A stretch of DNA of 7,840 nt from Flavobacteriales bacterium (lineage in GTDB: Bacteria > Bacteroidota > Bacteroidia > Flavobacteriales_D > Sanyastnellaceae): assembly GCA_947457285.1 (NCBI GenBank), contig CANGVZ010000089.1, positions 1 through 7,840 on the forward strand. Reading direction: 5' to 3'. The notes under the pieces are model-generated. The model was not told the origin of the DNA, did no database searches, and saw only the letters and a program-made list of their open reading frames with translations. The first letter of the stretch is position 1. Every line of letters starts with the position of its first letter. The position numbers and the translations under genes are program-made. This document shows, piece by piece, positions 1 to 6,765 of the stretch.

Positions 1-338
1 ACTTCTGCTTGCACACTATATCTTAAAAAGCGAATCTCTGGATTGTAGAAGTCTTTTTGAATTGCTTTTTCAATGAGTGCTTTTCCTCTGTTGAAGTAAT
101 CAAATTTTGATGATACTTCTTTCACCACTTCAGCATACATGGCGATGGCAACGCCTTTATAAGCTGTGATCACGGCGTTGGACTCATCCGCATTGTTGAG
201 GGTATTGTAATATGTCTTGATACCCTCTTCGCCGCGAGCGGCGAAGTATAAATCGCGATACTTCTCAACCTGCGCGCTGCATTCCCATGTTGAGATAAAA
301 AGAAAAGAAAATGATATTGTAAATGCTATTATCCTCAT
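1..338 (-). CDS. Exported helical protein of unknown function, third gene of the carotenoid operon (3' end outside window)
   Basis: About 112 N-terminal residues are visible; the gene continues past the left edge. The ATG (336-338) overlaps the crtB TGA (335-337) as ATGA, so the two are very likely translationally coupled. The protein starts MRIIAFTISFSFLFIS, a hydrophobic core after a single Arg, then WECSAQ. This looks like a type I signal peptide cut near residues 20-22. The Cys at 20 is not in a lipobox (T-W-E before it), so a lipoprotein is unlikely. The mature part (VEKYRDLYFAARGEEG, later KALIEKAIQKDFYNPEIRFLR) is amphipathic, rich in Ala, Lys and Tyr, and reads like TPR-type helix pairs, but no domain can be assigned. 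From memory, Bacteroidota carotenoid clusters often carry a small exported protein after crtB; its role there is not known to me. Reading frame is certain; function is unknown. Confidence 0.85.
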   Translation of the reverse strand, partial: MRIIAFTISFSFLFISTWECSAQVEKYRDLYFAARGEEGIKTYYNTLNNADESNAVITAYKGVAIAMYAEVVKEVSSKFDYFNRGKALIEKAIQKDFYNPEIRFLRYSVQAE

Positions 339-1177
339 AAAAGATTCAAATTGTGTTGCACATAGCTTTTCAAAATCAATGCAAATTTCTTTTGATTGGG
401 TATGCGAATACGTTCTTCCATAATGCGATTACTTGGAAGCGATTTGATTTTTTGGAACAAGCGCACGTAGTACGTGTAAGCCACATATACACCAAAGCGG
501 GCGTCTTTGTCGAGCATCAAAATACCCTTATATGCTTCCTGAAAATCTTCTGCAATTTCAGATTCTATTTTTCTCTTGGTAGCTTCGTCAAAGTTGCGCA
601 AATCGAGTTCTGGAAAATAAGCTCTTCCAAGAGTTTCATAATCCGCTTTGATATCACGCAAGAAATTAATTTTCTGAAACGCTGCACCGAGGCGCATCGC
701 ATATGGCTTGAGTCGTTCGTATTCAGAAGTGTCACCAGAAGTAAAAATCTTGAGACACATCAATCCCACCACTTCTGCCGAGCCAAGAATATAGGTTTCG
801 TATCCATATCGGTCGTAGGAGTTTTTGTCCAAATCCATTTCCATAGATTTCAAAAAAGTATCTACCAATTCCCAATCGAAATTGAATTGGTGATATGCTT
901 TTTGAAAGCTATTTAATATTGGGTTTAAGGAGATTTTATCTTCGATCGCGCGTACGGTATCTTCGCGGAATCTCGCCATCAATGTAGGTTTGTCGTAATC
1001 GTGAAAGGTATCAACGATTTCATCTGCAAAGCGCACGAAGCCATATACCGCGTAGACGGGATCGCGAAATTGTTTTCCAAGTGTTCGAATACCAAGACTA
1101 AAGCTGGTGCTGTAGGCATGTGTGGTCTTTCTACTGCACGAGATGGAAACATCGTCGAAAAGTGCTTTTTGATTCAT
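335..1177 (-). CDS. crtB: Phytoene synthase CrtB
   Basis: Condenses two geranylgeranyl diphosphates, via prephytoene diphosphate, to 15-cis-phytoene, the first committed step of carotenoid synthesis; expected cytoplasmic or loosely membrane-bound. The 280-residue protein is of normal or slightly short length for the squalene/phytoene synthase family. Both Asp-rich, Mg-diphosphate-binding motifs are intact: DEIVD at 52-56 after the conserved YGFVRFA, and DIKAD at 175-179 within NFLRDIKAD. Other family marks are SFSLGIRTL (25-33), GSAEVVGLMCL (132-142), QKINFLRD (168-175) and GRAYFP (184-189). The start is ATG, 3 nt after the crtI stop (TAA-CCA-ATG), and its stop overlaps the next gene, so it sits mid-operon. 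A squalene synthase (HpnC/D type) is the alternative, but direct coupling to crtI makes phytoene synthase far more likely. Confidence 0.96.
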   Translation of the reverse strand: MNQKALFDDVSISCSRKTTHAYSTSFSLGIRTLGKQFRDPVYAVYGFVRFADEIVDTFHDYDKPTLMARFREDTVRAIEDKISLNPILNSFQKAYHQFNFDWELVDTFLKSMEMDLDKNSYDRYGYETYILGSAEVVGLMCLKIFTSGDTSEYERLKPYAMRLGAAFQKINFLRDIKADYETLGRAYFPELDLRNFDEATKRKIESEIAEDFQEAYKGILMLDKDARFGVYVAYTYYVRLFQKIKSLPSNRIMEERIRIPNQKKFALILKSYVQHNLNLL

Positions 1178-1180
1178 TGG

Positions 1181-2674
1181 TTAAACTTGTATTGGAGTTT
1201 TGGATAGGATGTACTTATTCACTTCTTCAGCTACTACTTGTCCGCTGATAAGGCTCGGAGGAACGCCAGGGCCTGGAGTTGTGAGTTGTCCTGTGTAATA
1301 GAGGTTCTCAATTTTTTTGCTTCTCAACTTGGGCTTTAAAAATGCGGTCTGCATTAATGTATTGGCCAGTCCGTAAGCATTGCCCTTGAATGAGTTGTAA
1401 TCACTCATGAATTCTTCGTGAGCATAACTTCTCTTGAACACAATATTTTCAGAAATATCTACTCCAGTGTATTTTTTAATTCTCTCTATAATTACTTTCA
1501 GATATTCATCTCTCAAAGATTCGTCACTGCTCATGTTAGGCGCAACGGGAATAAGAGCAAATAAGTTTTCACATCCCTCGGGTGCTACAGTCTTGTCTGT
1601 TTTCGAGGGGGCACATATATAGAACAGAGGTTTGCTCGGCCACTTTGGGTCATCATAAATTTCGACAGCGTGCTGATCAAAATCTTCATCAAAAAAGAGA
1701 TTATGATGAAGAAGTCCATCCACTTTCTTATTAATACCCAAATAGAATAATAGCGAGCTGGGAGACATGGTGCGTTTGTCCCAATATTGCTCATCGTAGC
1801 TTCTATAAGCAGGCTCTATGAGCTTTGATTCAATGTGGTGATAATCTCCGCCGCCCACGATGACGTCAGCTGTATGAAGCTTTCCGTTCACCACGAGGGC
1901 AACAGCTTCACCATGTTCAACCACGATTTTTTCTACGTTCGCATTCGTATGTATTTCCACACCCAACTCTTGAGCGAGGGCAGTCATTCCCTGAGCAATC
2001 TTTACCATTCCTCCCTGAGGATACCATGTACCCAGTGCAATGTCAGCATAATTCATCATGCTATACAATGCTGGAGTTTTTGCGGGCTTGGCACCCAAAA
2101 ACAAAACAGGAAATTCAAGTAGCTGGATGATTTCGGGATTTTTGAAAAACTTTCGAATGTGCGTGCTCATTGAAGTGAACAGCTGCAAGCGAAAAGATTC
2201 CTTTAGAAGTCTAAGCTCCGCAAACTCCATGAAAGAAAGCGATGGCTTCCAAACAAACTCGCCCATGCCCGTATCGTACTTTACCTTGGCCTCGGCGAGG
2301 AATTTATCCAACTGTGCCCCAGCTCCTGGCTCAATGCCATCCAAAAGTTTTTTGAATTCTTGGATATCGGCTGGAATGTCCATGCCTTTTTTATCCTTGA
2401 AAAAAACACGGTAAGACGGATCGAGGCGAGTGAGGTCGTAATAATCTTTGGTTGACTTACCGAATTTATTAAAGAACTCTTCAAAGACTTCTGGCATCCA
2501 ATACCAACTAGGTCCCATGTCAAACATGAAACCATCTGCTGAAAAGTGACGTGCTCGTCCACCTGTGGTGCTGTTCTTTTCGAACACCACAACTTTGTGA
2601 CCTTGTTTTGCAAGGGAACAAGCGGCAGCCAATCCAGCGAAGCCACTACCGATAACCGCTATTTTACTACTCAT
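1181..2674 (-). CDS. crtI: Phytoene desaturase CrtI
   Basis: FAD-dependent desaturase and isomerase that converts phytoene by stepwise desaturation, most often to all-trans-lycopene in Bacteroidota; the product number of double bonds cannot be read from sequence. It is 497 residues, typical for bacterial CrtI. The N-terminal Rossmann motif GSGFAG is at 9-14, followed by the ADP-ribose region VVVFEKNSTTGGRAR. GFMFDMGPSWYWMP (48-61) is the conserved substrate-side segment. The C-terminal CrtI signature (NLYYTGQ...TTPGPGVPPS...SG) begins near residue 457. I chose ATG at 2672-2674; an in-frame TTG two codons upstream (2678-2680) is possible but would only add M-F. No Shine-Dalgarno is visible, as usual in this phylum. 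First gene of the crtI-crtB-exported-protein operon, with a promoter about 95 nt upstream. CrtD/CrtN-like relatives are possible alternatives, but pairing with crtB favours CrtI. Confidence 0.96.
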   Translation of the reverse strand: MSSKIAVIGSGFAGLAAACSLAKQGHKVVVFEKNSTTGGRARHFSADGFMFDMGPSWYWMPEVFEEFFNKFGKSTKDYYDLTRLDPSYRVFFKDKKGMDIPADIQEFKKLLDGIEPGAGAQLDKFLAEAKVKYDTGMGEFVWKPSLSFMEFAELRLLKESFRLQLFTSMSTHIRKFFKNPEIIQLLEFPVLFLGAKPAKTPALYSMMNYADIALGTWYPQGGMVKIAQGMTALAQELGVEIHTNANVEKIVVEHGEAVALVVNGKLHTADVIVGGGDYHHIESKLIEPAYRSYDEQYWDKRTMSPSSLLFYLGINKKVDGLLHHNLFFDEDFDQHAVEIYDDPKWPSKPLFYICAPSKTDKTVAPEGCENLFALIPVAPNMSSDESLRDEYLKVIIERIKKYTGVDISENIVFKRSYAHEEFMSDYNSFKGNAYGLANTLMQTAFLKPKLRSKKIENLYYTGQLTTPGPGVPPSLISGQVVAEEVNKYILSKTPIQV

Positions 2675-2724
2675 GAACAATTAGTAATGAACCTATCAAA
2701 CAGAGGCTCGGTTAATTTTGTTCA
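2674..2724. repeat. 7-bp inverted repeat in the crtI 5' leader
   Basis: On the plus strand TGAACAA (2674-2680) and TTGTTCA (2718-2724) are perfect reverse complements separated by 37 nt. The arm nearest the gene includes the first base of the crtI ATG. In the mRNA the two arms could pair and hide the start codon, or they could be half-sites for a regulator. Seven-base arms this far apart can arise by chance. Confidence 0.3.
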
Positions 2725-2771
2725 AGGTAGTGATATAATATAATATTCCGCTTAATTATTTGAAAATGAAT

Positions 2772-2801
2772 CAAAAATAAAAATTAGCGGTTGGAATCAA
2801 A
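2772..2801 (-). promoter_or_regulatory. Bacteroidota-type promoter of the crtI operon
   Basis: Read on the minus strand, TTTG (2798-2801) is followed by 18 nt and then TATTTTTG (2772-2779), an exact match to TAnnTTTG with near-ideal spacing (consensus about 19). Transcription would start near 2765, giving a leader of roughly 90 nt before the crtI ATG. This places the promoter in the gap after the M23 gene and suggests that crtI is the first gene of its operon. A second, weaker match (TTG at 2721-2723 on the complement, 18 nt, then TCTGTTTG) lies nearer the gene. Confidence 0.6.
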
Positions 2802-2835
2802 ACACAACTTAGGATAATCTGGGCGCGAATGTTTA

Positions 2836-2855
2836 CCGAGGAGATTTAGCCTCAG
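2836..2855 (-). terminator. Small stem-loop at the end of the M23 gene (weak terminator candidate)
   Basis: On the minus strand CTGAGG and CCTCGG (arms 2850-2855 and 2836-2841) form a 6-bp stem with one G-T pair and an 8-nt loop, overlapping the TGA stop of the M23 gene. No T-run follows, so a classic intrinsic terminator is not supported. It may only mark the transcript end or protect it. Confidence 0.25.
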
Positions 2856-3823
2856 TACTTTAACTTTTGACCTTCGCGAATAACAGAAGTTTCGCGGAGC
2901 TTATTTAGCTTACACAATTTCTGCACTGAGGTGCCTCTTTTGCGTGCGATCGCGCTTAAAGTCTCTCCTCTTTTAACAGTATGCACACGATTAGAGCGCG
3001 CACGGGATACTTTTTCGCTGTATTCTTTCGCCGCAGGACTGATGTAATCAAAGTGTGCACGGTGTAGTGTAAATTCCCAATCACGAAGTTGCTTCTCATT
3101 GGGGTCAATCAATAAATTCGGGTCAATCGCATCACCCTTGAAACGAATCTCAAAGTGAAGGTGTGAACCATACGAACGACCTGTATTACCGCCCAAACCG
3201 ATGGTATCTCCAGCTTGAACATATGACCCTGGAACAACCAAGCGCTCTGAAAGGTGGGCGTATAGAGTTTCCAAACCATTCGAGTGACGAATCACAACAA
3301 CATTACCATAAGAAGGACTATATTGTGAAATTCGCACCATGCCTTCGAAAGCCGCAGACACAGGGTCACCAGTTTCAAGGTCAATGTCTAATCCGTAGTG
3401 CATTCTGCCCCAACGTGGACCAAATGGTGAAGTGATTGATCCGTTGGCTGGATAGACAAAATCACACACATCGTGGCAGAGCTTCAAATCGAGAGGCTCT
3501 TCTAATGTCTCCTTTCCCGATTTTACTACAAAGAGATTTTTAGTGTCCCAATTGCAATACATATCATACGCAGGAATACGAGCGATGGAGTCGGAAACCG
3601 TCCAAATGCCCATATCAAAAGACTCCTCAGAAAAAATAGTGTAATCATAAGTAGAGGCATCAAAGGCACCACCTACATGGCTATCCTCGAAGTTTTCCCA
3701 AGAGGCAGTATCGGCCATTAATTCGAGTGCTGATTCCTCATAACCTTGAGCGCACACCACCTTCGCCCCAAAAATCAAGGCAAAAGTGACACAAGACGTA
3801 AGAAAAGTGCGCAGGTTGTTCAT
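2852..3823 (-). CDS. Secreted M23 family metallopeptidase with C-terminal LysM domain
   Basis: Predicted exported zinc endopeptidase that cuts peptide cross-links in peptidoglycan. From the chosen ATG it has 323 residues. Residues 1-26 (MNNLRTFLTS...VVCAQ) form a signal peptide. A Bacteroidota-type linker domain (PAYDMYCNWDT near 84-94) precedes the M23 core: SPFGPRWGRMHYGLDID holds zinc ligands H142 and D146, H190 lies in LYAHLSE, and H221-x-H223 lies in GSHLHFEIR. This is the complete LytM-type active set, so the enzyme should be catalytic rather than an EnvC/NlpD-like activator. A LysM wall-binding domain follows at about 280-322 (HTVKRGETLSAIARKRGTS...LREGQKLKY-like). An ATG 21 nt upstream (3842-3844) would give 330 residues, and a TTG further up is also in frame. 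I prefer 3823 for its compact signal peptide, with moderate certainty. It is divergent from bshB1. Confidence 0.93.
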   Translation of the reverse strand: MNNLRTFLTSCVTFALIFGAKVVCAQGYEESALELMADTASWENFEDSHVGGAFDASTYDYTIFSEESFDMGIWTVSDSIARIPAYDMYCNWDTKNLFVVKSGKETLEEPLDLKLCHDVCDFVYPANGSITSPFGPRWGRMHYGLDIDLETGDPVSAAFEGMVRISQYSPSYGNVVVIRHSNGLETLYAHLSERLVVPGSYVQAGDTIGLGGNTGRSYGSHLHFEIRFKGDAIDPNLLIDPNEKQLRDWEFTLHRAHFDYISPAAKEYSEKVSRARSNRVHTVKRGETLSAIARKRGTSVQKLCKLNKLRETSVIREGQKLKY

Positions 3824-3880
3824 CGGGTGCAAAAATATTCTCATGAATGTGAGATTTTCATAAAATCTTGTCAACGAAAC

Positions 3881-3898
3881 GTTAATAATGGGATTAAC
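3881..3898. repeat. Perfect GTTAAT-N6-ATTAAC inverted repeat in the divergent spacer
   Basis: GTTAAT (3881-3886) and ATTAAC (3893-3898) are perfect reverse complements 6 nt apart. They lie in the spacer between the divergent M23 peptidase and bshB1 genes, about 40-60 bases before the M23 start. The shape fits a homodimer operator, but no regulator gene is nearby and AT-rich arms of 6 bp are not rare. Confidence 0.35.
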
Positions 3899-3976
3899 AA
3901 TTTGAGGATTGGTCGATGAATTAAGGGTTTTTGCCGACGAAAATATTTTTGAGTGAATTCGATTCAGTAGAGACCG

Positions 3977-3985
3977 TATTTTTGC
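3977..3985 (+). promoter_or_regulatory. Probable -7 box of the bshB1 promoter
   Basis: TATTTTTGC is an exact match to the Bacteroidota -7 pattern TAnnTTTG with the favoured trailing C. It ends 17 nt before the bshB1 ATG, which would give a short leader of about 10-12 nt ending in the A-rich TTTTTAACAA preferred upstream of starts in this phylum. The only upstream TTTG (3948-3951) is 25 nt away, longer than the usual 17-23, so the -33 part is weak. A second TATTTTTG is at 3944-3951. Confidence 0.45.
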
Positions 3986-4002
3986 AACCAGATTTTTAAC
4001 AA

Positions 4003-4704
4003 ATGAAATTAGACATCCTCGCCATAGCAGCTCACCCCGACGACGTAGAAATTAGTGCAGGTGGTACAGTGCTTCGTGCCATTTCTCAAGGTAAAAAAGT
4101 GGGTATAGTGGATCTCACCAAAGGTGAAATGGGCAGTAGAGGTTCAGGAGAGCTTCGCTTGAAAGAGGCGGCGGCGGCGAGCAAGGTGCTCGGCATAGAA
4201 GCGAGAGAAAATTTGGAGATGGAGGATTGTTTTTTTACTCACAATCCGGAAAACGTAAAACAAATTATCGAGGTCATTCGAAAGTATCGCCCTGAGATTG
4301 TTCTAACTAATGCGCCTTCTGATCGTCATCCAGATCACGGTAAGGCTTCAAAATTGGTACGTGATGCTTGTTTTTACAGCGGTCTTCGAAAAATAGAGAC
4401 TGGGCAAGAGCACTGGCGACCTAAGTCAGTGTTTATGTTCAATCAAGACTATTACAACAAACCAGATTTTGTAGTCGATGTTACTGAGTTTTGGGACAAG
4501 AAGATTGAGGCGTTGCTTTGTTATGGTTCCCAATTCTTCAATCCGAATTCAACTGAGCCAGCCACCCCAATTAGCGGTGCAGAGTTTTTTGATTTTTTAA
4601 AATCACGTTGTATGGATTTCGGACGACCTGCAGGGTATCTGCTTGCGGAAGGATTTATTACCGATAGAGTTGTTGGCGTGAAAGATCTGTTTGATTTGGA
4701 TTGA
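4003..4704 (+). CDS. bshB1: Bacillithiol biosynthesis deacetylase BshB1 (PIG-L/LmbE family)
   Basis: Zinc-dependent N-deacetylase predicted to turn N-acetylglucosaminyl-malate into glucosaminyl-malate, the second step of bacillithiol synthesis (after BshA, before the cysteine-adding BshC), in the cytoplasm. The 233 residues match the usual BshB1 length. AHPDDVE at 10-16 supplies zinc ligands H11 and D14 and the base D13; HPDH at 109-112 supplies the third ligand, H112. Typical BshB1 segments are LTKGEMGSRGS (38-48), the TNAPSDRHPDHGKA block and the C-terminal GRPAGYLLAEGF. Other PIG-L members (mycothiol MshB, BshB2) are alternatives; the GEMGSRG motif and C-terminal end favour BshB1. bshA and bshC are not in the window, as is common because bsh genes are scattered. 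The start is the first ATG, preceded by an A-rich stretch. Its stop directly abuts that of the opposing gene. Confidence 0.93.
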   Translation: MKLDILAIAAHPDDVEISAGGTVLRAISQGKKVGIVDLTKGEMGSRGSGELRLKEAAAASKVLGIEARENLEMEDCFFTHNPENVKQIIEVIRKYRPEIVLTNAPSDRHPDHGKASKLVRDACFYSGLRKIETGQEHWRPKSVFMFNQDYYNKPDFVVDVTEFWDKKIEALLCYGSQFFNPNSTEPATPISGAEFFDFLKSRCMDFGRPAGYLLAEGFITDRVVGVKDLFDLD

Positions 4705-5856
4705 TTATTTCAAAACAGAATGATATACGTCGCTTATCTGGCGACCTATTTGTTTCATTGAAAAAATATCTTTAGCGCTCTCGCTCATTTTTTTTCTTTC
4801 AATCAAATTGGTTTTCTCAGGCATTTCCAAAATCGCATTGAGGAGCGCTGTTTCGTTTTGCTTCTCGATGAGGATGCCATTCCCTGCGTTGATGTATTCC
4901 GGTATTCCTCCTACTCGGGTGCTGATCACATAATTGCCAGAGCTCAGTGATTCTACTATTACACATGGGAGATTTTCATAATTGCTGAATTGAATGAGGC
5001 AGTGGGATTCATTCATCAATTGTGCAATCTCTTCCCATTTTTTTTCTCCAAAAAAAGTAATAGACTCGTTTGATATTCCAAGCGTATCAGCATATGTGCG
5101 CCATTGATCCACCGGACCGTCACCGCCGATTTTTAGGTGAATGTCCTGGCGTTTTTCGTAGGCTTTTTTCCAAGCTCTTAAAATTCCTGAAATATTTTTA
5201 TGTTCGTCGTTAAGAGTGGAAATGTGAAGGAACTGATAAGGCTTTTGATTTTTTTCTGTAAAATGAAAAATATCGGTGTTCACCACATTGGGTACGACGA
5301 TGTAGTTGTTTTTTATTCCGAATGTTTGCATGGCCGCTGCGAGATCTTGGGACACTGGCATGATCGCGCTTGCTTGTTGTGCCATTCGAATCAAATATCT
5401 TTTTTGCCAAGCTTTGAGTTTGCCACGCTGAGCTTCATGATAACCAGTCCAGTGTTCGGTGAGAACGAAAGGAATCTTGAGCTTGCGAGAAGCAGAGGCA
5501 GCCATCCATCCGTCTTTCCAAAGCACATTGGCGTGTATAATATCGAAGTTTAGTTTTTTTTCATGAATCAATTTGCGCAGCCCTTTGTAAAAGCCGAATA
5601 CTTTGCCAAACAATGGCCACATGCTTTGGGGATAATAGACCACAAGGGTTTTGATGTTTTCCGTATCGGATTCATCAAAAACAAAACTGCTTGATTTAGT
5701 TGGCGATTTGCAGACATAAAGTACATGGACATGGTGAAATTCATTCACTGCTTGAGCATGTCGCAGTATGAAATTACCGAGCGTTGGTATTCCTTTATTT
5801 GGAAACCAAGATGCTAGAAACAGCACATTCAAGCGGGTTTTGGGACGTTGACTCAT
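4705..5856 (-). CDS. GT4 family glycosyltransferase (substrate unknown)
   Basis: Retaining, nucleotide-sugar-dependent GT-B glycosyltransferase, 383 residues from the ATG at 5854-5856, probably acting on a cell-surface or exported glycan in the cytoplasm. The N-terminal half has NVLFLASWFPNKGIPTLGNF (10-29), typical of GT4 enzymes, then HANVLWKDGW and LTEHWTGYH. The linker VPNVVNTDIF is near 188-197. The C-terminal half shows IGGDGP (243-248), FFGEKKWEEI and the EX7E donor-binding motif E294...E302 in YENLPCVIVES, followed by GGIPEYI. No membrane segment is seen. It is not BshA despite lying beside bshB1: the N-terminus lacks the BshA-type YPTFGGSG segment. An in-frame TTG six codons upstream (5872-5874) is a less likely start. 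No clear promoter was found in front of it. It stands alone between convergent bshB1 and the divergent tRNA. Confidence 0.9.
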   Translation of the reverse strand: MSQRPKTRLNVLFLASWFPNKGIPTLGNFILRHAQAVNEFHHVHVLYVCKSPTKSSSFVFDESDTENIKTLVVYYPQSMWPLFGKVFGFYKGLRKLIHEKKLNFDIIHANVLWKDGWMAASASRKLKIPFVLTEHWTGYHEAQRGKLKAWQKRYLIRMAQQASAIMPVSQDLAAAMQTFGIKNNYIVVPNVVNTDIFHFTEKNQKPYQFLHISTLNDEHKNISGILRAWKKAYEKRQDIHLKIGGDGPVDQWRTYADTLGISNESITFFGEKKWEEIAQLMNESHCLIQFSNYENLPCVIVESLSSGNYVISTRVGGIPEYINAGNGILIEKQNETALLNAILEMPEKTNLIERKKMSESAKDIFSMKQIGRQISDVYHSVLK

Positions 5857-5895
5857 TCGGGGAGCAAGGTACAAAGGACTAAAAAGAAAAACATA

Positions 5896-5927
5896 TTTGC
5901 ATAAGTCGTGAAAAGGTATTTATTTTG
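5896..5927 (+). promoter_or_regulatory. Probable promoter of tRNA-His
   Basis: TTTG (5896-5899) is followed by 20 nt and then TTATTTTG (5920-5927), which matches TAnnTTTG at all but the second base. Transcription would start around 5934, giving a leader of only a few bases before the tRNA. Placement is good; the -7 mismatch lowers certainty. Confidence 0.4.
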
Positions 5928-5939
5928 CGCCCCTGTTAT

Positions 5940-6016
5940 GGTGGTCGTAGCTCAGCTGGTAGAGCTCCAGATTGTGGTTCTGGCTGTCGTGGGTTCGAGC
6001 CCCATCGATCACCCCA
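5940..6016 (+). tRNA. tRNA-His (anticodon GTG)
   Basis: Folds as a complete cloverleaf. The acceptor stem is GTGGTCG (5941-5947) with CGATCAC (6006-6012), including one G-T pair. The D arm GCTC...GAGC spans 5950-5965. The anticodon stem CCAGA/TCTGG encloses loop TTGTGGT with GTG at 5974-5976. The T arm is GTGGG-TTCGAGC-CCCAT (5989-6005). The extra 5' G at 5940 (G-1) and the discriminator C at 6013 are the identity elements of bacterial tRNA-His, which settles the specificity. The 3' CCA (6014-6016) is encoded. It is a single-gene unit with its own terminator. Confidence 0.97.
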
Positions 6017-6048
6017 AAAGCCGATATCGAAAGATGTCGGCTTTTTTT
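6017..6048 (+). terminator. Intrinsic terminator after tRNA-His, probably bidirectional
   Basis: GCCGATATC (6020-6028) pairs with GATGTCGGC (6033-6041), 9 bp with one G-T pair, closed by a GAAA tetraloop of the stable GNRA class and followed by seven Ts (6042-6048). Flanking AAA can extend the stem. On the minus strand the same hairpin is followed by TTTT then GGGG, so it could also end the trxB-M15 transcript, less efficiently. The T-run overlaps the stop codon of the M15 gene. Confidence 0.9.
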
Positions 6049-6757
6049 ATTTCAAAATACCCAGAACATATTCTTCGATCACTTTATTGAAGGCCGCAAA
6101 CTGTGACCCACTGAATCCGCTGATATCTGAGTATGTAATCATCTTTTGATATTCGGTGAGCATTGGTCCTGCAATAGGCATATAGCTCCAATGCCACTTT
6201 TCTTCTTCATATCCTGTGCGCCCGTCTTTTTTTGAAGTATAGGTCTGATAGAACCCGAATTGAGCGGCGTTTTTTACCATCCAATCATAGAGTTTTTTTC
6301 CTTCAGCTTTATCAAAATAGGAATTTTCAAGACTGTTGATGTCTATGTCTGTGCCCCAGTGATGGCGGGATGTTCCGGGCATTGAGCTGTATTTCATTAT
6401 TTCTTTTACACGCTGCTCTTCAGGAAATTTCACATAGTCTGCACGTACCCATTTTTTCTCCCAGATGGTTTTTTGTGCATCAAAAGTTCTTGTGGCGGAA
6501 ATAATTTTTATTTGAATGCCCTCTTTAGCAGCCGCAGCTGCCATTTTTTCAAAGGCTTGGTATGCCTCTTTATTCAAATAGATATTCTTTTTATCGGTGT
6601 ATTTTGCCGAGATCAATATGAAATTGGTGTCTTTTGCTGGAGTGATTTTTCCCAGAAGCTGATCTTTCGTAAAGGCCTGTGCCGCAGCCATTGCGGTGAC
6701 AATGAAAAAGGCCAGCAATAACGCTGACCTTTTTATGTATTGTTTTTTTTGAATCAT
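6047..6757 (-). CDS. Exported M15 family (VanY-like) D-alanyl-D-alanine carboxypeptidase
   Basis: Predicted periplasmic zinc carboxypeptidase that trims the terminal residue of peptidoglycan stem peptides; D,D- versus L,D-specificity (VanY versus LdcB type) cannot be told from sequence. It has 236 residues. A signal peptide is seen at 1-28 (KKQYIKR, then a hydrophobic stretch ending AAAQA). The active-site set of the family is complete: SRHHWGTDID (130-139) gives zinc ligands H132 and D139, EKWHW (186-190) gives catalytic E186 and zinc ligand H189, and SATRT holds the conserved R90. One difference from the usual S-x-H-x-x-G-x-A-x-D pattern is Asp at 137 in place of Ala. The ATG lies 8 nt after the trxB stop, so it is the second gene of that operon. 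Its TAA is read from the T-run of the opposing tRNA-His terminator. Confidence 0.92.
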   Translation of the reverse strand: MIQKKQYIKRSALLLAFFIVTAMAAAQAFTKDQLLGKITPAKDTNFILISAKYTDKKNIYLNKEAYQAFEKMAAAAAKEGIQIKIISATRTFDAQKTIWEKKWVRADYVKFPEEQRVKEIMKYSSMPGTSRHHWGTDIDINSLENSYFDKAEGKKLYDWMVKNAAQFGFYQTYTSKKDGRTGYEEEKWHWSYMPIAGPMLTEYQKMITYSDISGFSGSQFAAFNKVIEEYVLGILK

Positions 6758-6765
6758 GTGACGAA

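Noticed and set aside
353..916. Open plus-strand frame of 187 codons opposite crtB
   Set aside because: It is antisense to a gene with complete phytoene synthase motifs, has no recognisable domain, and its composition is that of a shadow frame.
2058..2414. Open frames on either strand inside crtI (including 2281-2646 minus)
   Set aside because: They overlap the CrtI coding frame, which is intact from end to end; no family motif or start context supports them.
4705..5856. Annotation of the glycosyltransferase as BshA
   Set aside because: Its N-terminus (NVLFLASWFPNKG) does not match the BshA start motif; only the general GT4 features are shared.
5908..6149. Short plus-strand open frames across the tRNA-His gene
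   Set aside because: They translate through the tRNA and its terminator; the cloverleaf explains the sequence.
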